Below are positions 57,893-64,000 of a DNA stretch of 64,000 bases, piece by piece. This stretch comes from Streptococcus suis (GTDB lineage Bacteria > Bacillota > Bacilli > Lactobacillales > Streptococcaceae). The notes below the pieces were generated by a model, which worked only from the letters and a program-made list of their open reading frames with translations, was not told the origin of the DNA and did not search any database. Both the position numbers and the translations under genes were made by a program. The first letter of the stretch is position 1, and each line of letters opens with the position of its first letter. The DNA lies in contig JAKTNI010000001.1 of the NCBI GenBank assembly GCA_029593505.1, positions 124,001 to 188,000 on the forward strand. Direction: 5' to 3'.

Positions 57893-58810
57893 ATGTATGA
57901 TACAGTTGTAATTGGAGCAGGTCCTGCAGGGATGACGGCAGCCCTCTATGCAGGTCGTAGTAATCTTAAAGTAGCCTTGTTGGAACGTGGGGTTTATGGC
58001 GGACAGATGAATAATACTGCCGAGATTGAAAATTATCCAGGTTATGAACACGTTTCTGGACCAGATTTAGCAGAAAAAATGTTTGAGCCATTAGAAAAAT
58101 TTGGTGTGGAACATATTTTTGGTACGCTGGTACGAATTGAAGAGGAAGGTTCTATCAAACGAATTATTACAGAAGATGGTGTCTTAGAAACCAAGACGGT
58201 GATTTTGGCAATGGGAGCTAAACATCGCTTGCTGGGTGTTCCGGGAGAAGATACTTACAATAGCAGAGGAGTTTCCTATTGTGCGGTTTGTGATGGAGCT
58301 TTTTTCAGAGGTCAGCGGTTATTAGTTGTTGGTGGAGGAGATTCTGCTGTAGAAGAAGCACTCTTTTTAACTCAGTTTGCTGAATCTGTGACGATTATTC
58401 ACCGTCGTGATCAGTTGCGTGCACAAAAAGTCATTCAAGATAGGGCATTTGCTCATGAAAAGATAAACTTTATTTGGGATAGTGTGGTAGAGACAATAAA
58501 TGGAGACGACATGCGTGTTCAAGGTGTCACTATTCGCAATGTAAAGACTGATGAAGTAAGTGAATTTGCTGTCGGCGGAATTTTTATTTATGTTGGACTA
58601 GATCCATTATCAGAATCTGTCAGTGATTTAGGAATTACAGATGAAGCGGGTTGGATTATTACAAATGAAAAAATGGAGACTAAACGCTTAGGAATATATG
58701 CTATCGGTGATATCCGCCAGAATCAACTTCGTCAGATTGCTACAGCCGTTGGAAATGGTGCGGTTGCTGGTCAAGAAGTGTACCATTATGTGACAGATGT
58801 TTTGAAATAG
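57893..58810 (+). CDS. trxB: Thioredoxin reductase TrxB
   Basis: 305 residues. It passes electrons from NADPH through FAD to thioredoxin. FAD motif VVIGAGPAGMTAA (5-17), redox-active pair C130-A-V-C133, NADPH motif VVGGGDSAVEEA, and IYAIGDIR near the C-terminus. No strong Shine-Dalgarno is found (AGAAAGATAAAA). Adjacent to DUF4059 and the YceD-type gene. Confidence 0.97.
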   Translation: MYDTVVIGAGPAGMTAALYAGRSNLKVALLERGVYGGQMNNTAEIENYPGYEHVSGPDLAEKMFEPLEKFGVEHIFGTLVRIEEEGSIKRIITEDGVLETKTVILAMGAKHRLLGVPGEDTYNSRGVSYCAVCDGAFFRGQRLLVVGGGDSAVEEALFLTQFAESVTIIHRRDQLRAQKVIQDRAFAHEKINFIWDSVVETINGDDMRVQGVTIRNVKTDEVSEFAVGGIFIYVGLDPLSESVSDLGITDEAGWIITNEKMETKRLGIYAIGDIRQNQLRQIATAVGNGAVAGQEVYHYVTDVLK

Positions 58811-58819
58811 GAGAGAAGA

Positions 58820-59356
58820 ATGTTTCATATTTATGATATCCAAAAGCGTCCGGAAGGGATTTCTTTTGAAAAAGTCTTGACTGTAACAGAAGAGATTAAA
58901 AACCGATCTACTGAAGTGATAGATGTATCTGATGTAGCAGTTAAAGGGCGTGTTTATTTTGAGTCAGGCTTCTTCTTTTTAGACTATCATATGACCTACG
59001 GTATTACGCTTGCTTCTAGTCGTTCCTTGCAACCTGTTTTATTGGATGAACAACATCACATTCATGAATTATTTGTTGCCAGTGAATCGGCTTTAAAAGA
59101 ACAGGAGTTGGTTGATGAGGAGATGGTACTTGTAGTAGAAGATGACCATATTGTCTTAGAAGAAAGTGTAGTGGATAATATCTTGTTGAACATTCCTATC
59201 AAAGTGTTAACGCCTGAGGAAGAAGCGGGTGATGGTTTGTCTTCTGGGAGTTCTTGGACGTTGATGACAGAGGATGAATTTCATAAAGATGTACAAGAAA
59301 AGAAAGAAGCAAATAGTCCTTTTGCACAGTTACAAGGATTGTTTGATGAAGAATAG
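58820..59356 (+). CDS. YceD/DUF177-family protein
   Basis: 178 residues, acidic in the C-terminal half. The conserved part has VKGRVYFESGFFFLDYHMTYGITLASSR (two pieces) and LLNIPIKVLTPEE, typical of the DUF177/YceD family, linked to accumulation of 23S rRNA or large-subunit assembly. In many bacteria rpmF (L32) follows; here it does not, the next gene being gnd. The RBS is AGGAGAGAAG. Confidence 0.85.
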   Translation: MFHIYDIQKRPEGISFEKVLTVTEEIKNRSTEVIDVSDVAVKGRVYFESGFFFLDYHMTYGITLASSRSLQPVLLDEQHHIHELFVASESALKEQELVDEEMVLVVEDDHIVLEESVVDNILLNIPIKVLTPEEEAGDGLSSGSSWTLMTEDEFHKDVQEKKEANSPFAQLQGLFDEE

Positions 59357-59386
59357 GCTGGTTTAGTTTAAATTATCAGAAAATTC

Positions 59387-59415
59387 TTGTCACTAATCAG
59401 ATTTCATTGTATAAT
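59387..59415 (+). promoter_or_regulatory. gnd promoter
   Basis: TTGTCA (59387-59392), a 17-bp spacer and TATAAT (59410-59415): a strong, near-consensus promoter for a highly expressed gene. Confidence 0.85.
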
Positions 59416-59444
59416 AGAAGATACTAATTTAGAGGAGTACAATA

Positions 59445-60872
59445 ATGACAAAAGCTAATTTTGGTGTTGTAGGAATGGCTGTTATGGGGCGTAACCTTGC
59501 ACTTAATGTAGAATCACGTGGGTATTCGGTAGCGATTTACAACCGCTCAGCAGATAAGACGGAAGATGTTATTGCAAGTAATCCAGGCAAGAAATTAATT
59601 CCTAGTTATGATGTAGAAAGTTTTGTGGCCTCTCTTGAAAAGCCACGTCGTATTATGTTGATGGTGCAAGCTGGTCCGGGTACGGATGCTACTATTCAAG
59701 CTCTTCTACCGCATTTGGATCACGGAGATATTCTGATTGATGGTGGGAATACTTTTTATGAGGATACCATTCGTCGTTCAAAAGAATTAGCAAATTCAGG
59801 TATCAATTTTATTGGTACAGGAGTATCTGGTGGTGAAAAAGGTGCTTTGGAAGGTCCTTCTATTATGCTAGGTGGACAAAAAGAAGCCTATGATTTAGTA
59901 GCAGATGTTTTGGAAGAGATTTCTGCTAAAGCCCCTGAGGACGGAGCGCCATGTGTAACTTATATTGGTCCAGACGGTGCTGGGCACTACGTAAAAATGG
60001 TTCACAATGGTATTGAGTATGGTGATATGCAGTTAATTGCTGAATCTTATGACTTGATGCAGCATCTACTTGGTTTATCTGTAGATGACATGGCAGCTAT
60101 CTTTACTGAATGGAATAAGGGTGAGCTAGATAGTTACCTGATTGAGATTACAGCCGATATTTTGAAACGCAAAGATGATCAAGGGCAAGAAGGTTCAATC
60201 GTTGACTATATTTTGGATGCTGCTGGAAATAAAGGCACAGGTAAATGGACTAGTCAGTCATCACTTGATTTAGGTGTTCCATTGTCATTGATTACAGAAT
60301 CTGTATTTGCTCGCTATATCTCAACTTATAAAGAAGAGCGTGTAGCAGCAAGTAAAGTTCTTCCAAAACCAGCTCCATTCACTTATACAGGCGATAAAGC
60401 TGAATTGGTAGAAAAAATCCGTCAAGCTTTGTACTTCTCAAAAATCATGTCTTATGCACAAGGATTTGCTCAATTGCGCGTAGCCTCTAAAGAAAACAAC
60501 TGGAACTTACCATTTGGTGACATTGCTAAAATTTGGCGTGCAGGTTGTATCATTCGTGCTCGTTTCTTGCAAAAAATCACAGATGCTTATGGGCGTGATG
60601 AAGACTTGGCAAACTTGCTCTTGGATGAGTACTTCCTTGATGTAACAGCTAAATACCAACAAGCTGTCCGTGATGTTGTTGCTCTGGCGGTTCAAGCAGG
60701 TATTCCTGTGCCAACTTTCTCTGCAGCCATTACATATTTTGATAGCTATCGTGCCGAAAATCTACCAGCTAATTTAATTCAAGCACAGCGTGATTATTTT
60801 GGTGCTCATACTTATAGCCGTAAGGATAAAGAAGGTATTTTCCACTATGACTGGTATAGCGAATCAAAATAA
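59445..60872 (+). CDS. gnd: 6-phosphogluconate dehydrogenase (decarboxylating)
   Basis: 475 residues. It oxidises 6-phosphogluconate to ribulose 5-phosphate, making NADPH. NADP motif [15 protein letters not shown] (5-19), substrate motif [18 protein letters not shown] (two pieces), and [19 protein letters not shown] for catalysis. Codon use is biased as for a strongly expressed gene. It is followed by a terminator and ritR, the order also known from S. pneumoniae. Confidence 0.98.
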   Translation: MTKANFGVVGMAVMGRNLALNVESRGYSVAIYNRSADKTEDVIASNPGKKLIPSYDVESFVASLEKPRRIMLMVQAGPGTDATIQALLPHLDHGDILIDGGNTFYEDTIRRSKELANSGINFIGTGVSGGEKGALEGPSIMLGGQKEAYDLVADVLEEISAKAPEDGAPCVTYIGPDGAGHYVKMVHNGIEYGDMQLIAESYDLMQHLLGLSVDDMAAIFTEWNKGELDSYLIEITADILKRKDDQGQEGSIVDYILDAAGNKGTGKWTSQSSLDLGVPLSLITESVFARYISTYKEERVAASKVLPKPAPFTYTGDKAELVEKIRQALYFSKIMSYAQGFAQLRVASKENNWNLPFGDIAKIWRAGCIIRARFLQKITDAYGRDEDLANLLLDEYFLDVTAKYQQAVRDVVALAVQAGIPVPTFSAAITYFDSYRAENLPANLIQAQRDYFGAHTYSRKDKEGIFHYDWYSESK

Positions 60873-60880
60873 GAATGATT

Positions 60881-60906
60881 AAGGGCGTACATGCGCCCTT
60901 CTTTCT
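60881..60906 (+). terminator. gnd terminator
   Basis: AAGGGCG/CGCCCTT (60881-60887 with 60894-60900), a 6-nt loop, then CTTTCT. The T tail is short, so some read-through into ritR is possible. Confidence 0.75.
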
Positions 60907-60958
60907 AGTCTTGATACGCTTTCCTAACTCATTTATAAAGAATAGAAAAGAATAAATA

Positions 60959-61648
60959 ATGGCTAAGAAAATTTTGATTGCTGGAAGAGAGCGAAATTTA
61001 TCGCATTTTGTTTCCATGGAATTGCAAAAACAAGACTATCTTGTTGATTATGCGGCTACAGGAGAGGAAGCTCTTTCATTAGTTCATGAAACAGATTTTG
61101 ACTTGATTTTGATGAGTTTTCAATTAACAGATATGTCTAGCAAGGAATTGTCTACAGAATTGTTGAAAATTAAACCAGCTAGTGTTTTGATTGTTGCGAT
61201 TGATTCTGAGGAAGTGGAGCAACATGGAGAGGAAGTGCTATCATATGCAGTATCTTATGTAGTAAAGCCTTTTGTCATCAGCGACTTGGTAGAACAAATA
61301 TCAGCAATTTTCCGTGGACGAGATTTTATTGATGCCAATTGTAAGCAGGTTCCTTTACATGCATCATATCGAGATTTGAAGATTGATTTTCAAAATCGAA
61401 CAGTAACACGTGGAGATGAGTTGATTAATCTAACCCATCGAGAGTATGATTTACTGGCCACTTTGATGAATAGTCCAGAACCTGTGAGTCGAGGGCAGCT
61501 TTTAGAACGTGTTTGGAAATATGAAACAGCTTCAGAAACAAATGTAGTGGATGTTTACATTCGATATTTGCGTGGAAAATTGGATGTACCACATCAAGAG
61601 TCCTACATAAGAACAGTTCGTGGAGTTGGTTATGCTATGAGAGAATAG
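60959..61648 (+). CDS. ritR: Orphan response regulator RitR (iron/redox)
   Basis: 229 residues of the OmpR type: receiver domain 1-120 and winged helix about 130-228 (THREYDLLATLM, RVWKYETASETNVVDVYIRY, IRTVRGVGYAM). The receiver cannot be phosphorylated in the normal way: position 53, normally Asp, is Ser (LILMS53FQL), and the acidic pocket is GRER. S. pneumoniae RitR has Asn53 and senses oxidation through Cys128; here Cys128 is present at the same position in FIDANC. RitR represses iron uptake and responds to oxidative stress. No sensor kinase is adjacent. No clear Shine-Dalgarno is seen. Confidence 0.92.
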   Translation: MAKKILIAGRERNLSHFVSMELQKQDYLVDYAATGEEALSLVHETDFDLILMSFQLTDMSSKELSTELLKIKPASVLIVAIDSEEVEQHGEEVLSYAVSYVVKPFVISDLVEQISAIFRGRDFIDANCKQVPLHASYRDLKIDFQNRTVTRGDELINLTHREYDLLATLMNSPEPVSRGQLLERVWKYETASETNVVDVYIRYLRGKLDVPHQESYIRTVRGVGYAMRE

Positions 61649-61657
61649 TATTTGTTT

Positions 61658-61690
61658 AAGAAAGAGATGTAGCTCTTTCTTTTTCTGTTT
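61658..61690 (+). terminator. ritR terminator
   Basis: A perfect 9-bp stem AAGAAAGAG/CTCTTTCTT (61658-61666 with 61673-61681), loop ATGTAG, T-rich tail. Confidence 0.88.
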
Positions 61691-61695
61691 TCGTA

Positions 61696-61704
61696 TGATA
61701 AAAT
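61696..61704 (+). promoter_or_regulatory. Extended -10 promoter of the AI-2E family gene
   Basis: TGaTAAAAT at 61696-61704, 31 nt before ATG 61736, and just behind the ritR terminator. Confidence 0.55.
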
Positions 61705-61735
61705 GGTAGCCAATAAATAAGATGAGGAAGAAGAT

Positions 61736-62866
61736 ATGACATCATCATTTAAAGAAAAAGTGTTATTGATAGTGGTTGCAGGAGCCGTTTTGTTAGCCGT
61801 TTTAAATTGGTCAATGATTTATGAAATGGTGCAAAAGTTATTGGGGAGTATGAATTCGCTTTTTATTGGAGCGATTATTGCCTTTATCTTGAATGTGCCG
61901 ATGAAAAAAATAGAGGATCAGCTGGAAAAGATTTCATTCTTGAAACAATCCAAGCGTTCTCTTGCTATTTTTTGTGTGTTAATTGCTTTTATTTTAATTG
62001 TGACTGGACTTGTTGTGATTGTATTGCCGACTTTGGTAACAACTGTCTCAGATTTGGTGTCTGTTAGTAGCACAGCTATTCCAAAATCAGTCACTGCTTT
62101 AACCTCATTTTTGGAAAGCAATGGTCTTTTGTCTGGTAAAATTGGTAACCAAATCACTGGATTATTGGATCAATTAAAGAATTTGACCTTTCTATCTAAT
62201 CTAGTTAGTCCAGTTTTGTCTGGTCTAGTTTCAAATGTGACAGGTATTTTCTCTAACACCATGACTTTGTTGATGGCATTTTTCTTTACTTTAGCTATTC
62301 TAGGAAGTAAAGAACATCTTCAGTCTATGACTAGTAAATTGTTGCGAGCGACATTGCCAGAAAAGGCAGTGAGAGTGGTGGCGTATATTGGAGAGGTTGT
62401 TGTAGATACTTATGATAAATTTTTGATGAGTCAGATTGTTGAAGCAGTCATCATAGGTACTCTTGTCTTTGTTAGTTATTCTTTGTCTGGTATTCCTTAT
62501 GCGAGTATGGCAGGAATTTTAGCAGGAGTTTTATCATTTGTTCCTTATATCGGTCCTCTTACAGCCTGCTTTATTAGTGCTTTGTTTGTCGCTGTTCAGA
62601 ATCCTCTTTTGGCTTTGTGGTCGATTGTTCTTTTCCAAATCATTCAAATCATTGAAGGAAATGTTATTTATCCTCGTGTAGTGGGACAGTCAGTAGGTTT
62701 GCCAACTTTATTTACGTTAGCAGCAGCACTTATCGGTGGTAATTTACTTGGTCTGCTTGGTATGGTCTTCTTTACGCCTATCTTTGCGGTGGTCTATCGC
62801 CTAGTGAGGGAATGGGTAGTAAGTCGACTGAAAACTCAAAATGAAATAGTGAGCAATAAGAATTAG
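61736..62866 (+). CDS. AI-2E family transporter (UPF0118)
   Basis: 376 residues with about eight hydrophobic helices. The family signatures are in the second half: SGIPYASMAGILAGVLSFVP in part, YIGPLTACFISALFVAV, and VIYPRVVGQSVGLPTLFTL. The name comes from E. coli TqsA; members also work as Na+/H+ antiporters, so the substrate is open. The RBS is GATGAGGAAGAA. It has its own promoter and terminator. Confidence 0.9.
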   Translation: MTSSFKEKVLLIVVAGAVLLAVLNWSMIYEMVQKLLGSMNSLFIGAIIAFILNVPMKKIEDQLEKISFLKQSKRSLAIFCVLIAFILIVTGLVVIVLPTLVTTVSDLVSVSSTAIPKSVTALTSFLESNGLLSGKIGNQITGLLDQLKNLTFLSNLVSPVLSGLVSNVTGIFSNTMTLLMAFFFTLAILGSKEHLQSMTSKLLRATLPEKAVRVVAYIGEVVVDTYDKFLMSQIVEAVIIGTLVFVSYSLSGIPYASMAGILAGVLSFVPYIGPLTACFISALFVAVQNPLLALWSIVLFQIIQIIEGNVIYPRVVGQSVGLPTLFTLAAALIGGNLLGLLGMVFFTPIFAVVYRLVREWVVSRLKTQNEIVSNKN

Positions 62867-62901
62867 GAAAGCAAGTTCTCCTCTTGCTTTCTTTTAATTT
62901 T
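62867..62901 (+). terminator. Terminator after the AI-2E family gene
   Basis: A perfect 9-bp stem GAAAGCAAG/CTTGCTTTC (62867-62875 with 62883-62891) with a T-rich tail. Confidence 0.88.
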
Positions 62902-62911
62902 GTCTATTTTG

Positions 62912-62920
62912 TGCTATACT
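62912..62920 (+). promoter_or_regulatory. Extended -10 promoter of nrdR-dnaB
   Basis: TGcTATACT at 62912-62920, 31 nt before the nrdR ATG, with GTAGGAGTGAG as ribosome-binding site. Confidence 0.65.
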
Positions 62921-62951
62921 GAAGTAATAAAGTGTATGTAGGAGTGAGAGT

Positions 62952-63443
62952 ATGCGTTGTCCAAAATGTCAGAGTTTGAAATCAAGTGTTATTGACAGTC
63001 GTCAAGCTGAAGATGGCAATACCATTCGTCGTCGTCGATCCTGTGACCAATGCGGTCAGCGTTTTACTACTTACGAACGTGTGGAAGAAAAAACACTAGT
63101 GGTTGTCAAAAAGGATGGAACAAGGGAACAATTTTCCAGAGAAAAAATTTTTAATGGCATCATTCGTTCTGCTCAAAAACGTCCCGTTTCGACAGGAGAC
63201 ATTGATGAGATTGTGAACAGAATTGAACAGAAGATTCGCATTCAAAGTGATAGTGAGGTTGAATCGGATGTGATTGGTAATCTTGTCATGGAAGAGTTGG
63301 CTGAATTAGATGAAATTACTTATGTTCGGTTTGCCTCTGTTTATCGTTCTTTTAAGGATGTGGAGGAGTTGGAAAATCTACTGAAACAGATGATTTCAAA
63401 AGGTAGTAAGGTAAAGTCAGGTTTGAAGCATGAAGCCGAGTGA
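62952..63443 (+). CDS. nrdR: Transcriptional repressor NrdR
   Basis: 163 residues. The zinc ribbon C3/C6 and C31/C34 binds DNA (NrdR boxes before ribonucleotide reductase genes). The ATP-cone (about 49-139: [20 protein letters not shown]) senses ATP/dATP. It controls dNTP supply. It overlaps dnaB by 14 bp, and the nrdR-dnaB-dnaI order is common in streptococci and bacilli. Confidence 0.97.
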   Translation: MRCPKCQSLKSSVIDSRQAEDGNTIRRRRSCDQCGQRFTTYERVEEKTLVVVKKDGTREQFSREKIFNGIIRSAQKRPVSTGDIDEIVNRIEQKIRIQSDSEVESDVIGNLVMEELAELDEITYVRFASVYRSFKDVEELENLLKQMISKGSKVKSGLKHEAE

Positions 63444-64000
63444 TGTATTTGTATATATTAAAACAAGCCCCTTTATACCAGATATGATTAGTCTTAGTCA
63501 ATGTTATCAGCCAATTATTGGAGTGGATGCTTTGGCTATCTACTATCATTTGTATAGCTTTGTTGATGGAGGACAAGGGCGATATAAATGGACCAGTATT
63601 CTCAATCACATGTCTATTGGTATGAATCGTTTGACGGAAGCGTTAGATCGACTAACTGCTATGGAACTCTTGCAAATATATCAATATGAGGACTGTTTCG
63701 GACTAGCTCTTCAGGAACCATTGACAGTGCAGAAGTTTTTGGCAAAACCTTTGTATAAAAATTTGTTAATGAAAAAAATTGGGGAGACAACAGTTGACTC
63801 CCTCATGATTTCCATAAAACAAAAAGAACAGAATATTTCTAAAACTTTTTCAGAAGTATTTACCTATGATGGACAGCCTAAAATTGTTTTTGAAAGACAG
63901 ACGGAGTTTGATTGGTCAGCGTTTAAAGCAATGATGGCTAAGGATCAATTATTTTTCCAAGACGAATCTGAGGATATTATTGGTCTTAGTCATATAGCGG
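63430..64000 (+). CDS. dnaB: Replication initiation/membrane attachment protein DnaB (partial)
   Basis: ATG 63430 begins an open frame that runs to the window edge (190 codons seen). It starts [20 protein letters not shown] and goes on with [20 protein letters not shown], the N-terminal domain of Gram-positive DnaB (DnaD-like fold), which helps load the replicative helicase with DnaI at oriC. The frame overlaps the nrdR end by 14 bp. The C-terminal part is outside the window. Confidence 0.88.
   Translation, partial: MKPSDVFVYIKTSPFIPDMISLSQCYQPIIGVDALAIYYHLYSFVDGGQGRYKWTSILNHMSIGMNRLTEALDRLTAMELLQIYQYEDCFGLALQEPLTVQKFLAKPLYKNLLMKKIGETTVDSLMISIKQKEQNISKTFSEVFTYDGQPKIVFERQTEFDWSAFKAMMAKDQLFFQDESEDIIGLSHIA

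Overview
The window is a 64 kb stretch of low-GC Firmicute chromosome, almost certainly a Streptococcus and most likely Streptococcus suis or a close relative. The reasons are the streptococcal fatty-acid gene order (fabM-fabT-fabH-acpP-fabK-fabD-fabG-fabF-accB-fabZ-accC-accD-accA), the orphan regulator RitR directly behind gnd, several Streptococcus-type DUF families (DUF1912, DUF960, DUF3165, DUF4059, DUF3278), and extended -10 promoters (TGnTATAAT) in front of many genes. I see no rRNA, tRNA, CRISPR array or insertion sequence.

Layout. 0-5 kb: the end of an unknown gene, divergent rlmD and recX, then small conserved genes (ntdP, DUF960, a GntR regulator, DUF1912, a helix-hairpin-helix protein). 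5-14.6 kb: a region of accessory character around valS. A valine T-box riboswitch is followed by three unrelated genes (VOC, P-loop kinase, a 424-residue membrane protein) before valS. Behind valS lie a Fic protein, a PLD-SF2 helicase and a convergent NUDIX hydrolase. 14.6-19 kb: YjbR/EVE-like protein, asnA, typA, DUF3165. 19-28.5 kb: division genes murD-murG-divIB-ftsA-ftsZ-ylmE-sepF-ylmG-ylmH-divIVA. 28.5-33.5 kb: isoleucine T-box, GNAT gene, ileS, and lysC on the other strand. 33.7-44.5 kb: the complete type II fatty-acid synthesis cluster with FabT operators. 44.6-50.7 kb: a GNAT pseudogene, then a minus-strand block with a MATE exporter, a potassium uptake pair, and a small operon of unknown function (XRE regulator, duplicated DUF3278 protein, a 31-codon ORF, a small membrane protein). 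50.7-55.3 kb: the second division cluster rsmH-ftsL-pbpX-mraY. 55.3-64 kb: a single gene behind a poly-G promoter, a DEAD-box helicase, trxB, a YceD-type protein, gnd, ritR, an AI-2E family permease, nrdR and the start of dnaB.

The genes are mostly core: cell wall and division, membrane lipid synthesis, aminoacyl-tRNA synthetases, and redox, iron and potassium balance. FabT sites at fabM, fabT and fabK suggest feedback control of lipid synthesis. T-boxes link valS and ileS, and the genes lying between riboswitch and synthetase, to amino-acid supply.

The most striking observation is a run of ten G residues between a consensus -35 (TTGACA) and a consensus -10 (TATAAT) at 55308-55338. It sets the spacer at 19 bp and makes the following 282-residue EcsC-like gene a strong candidate for phase-variable transcription. 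Terminators flank this gene on both sides. Other points of interest are the self-contained XRE/DUF3278 operon with three evenly spaced operator-like sites, and rlmD, recX and rsmH, whose -10 boxes lie so close to ATG that leaderless mRNAs are likely. All assignments come from reading the sequence; no database search was run.
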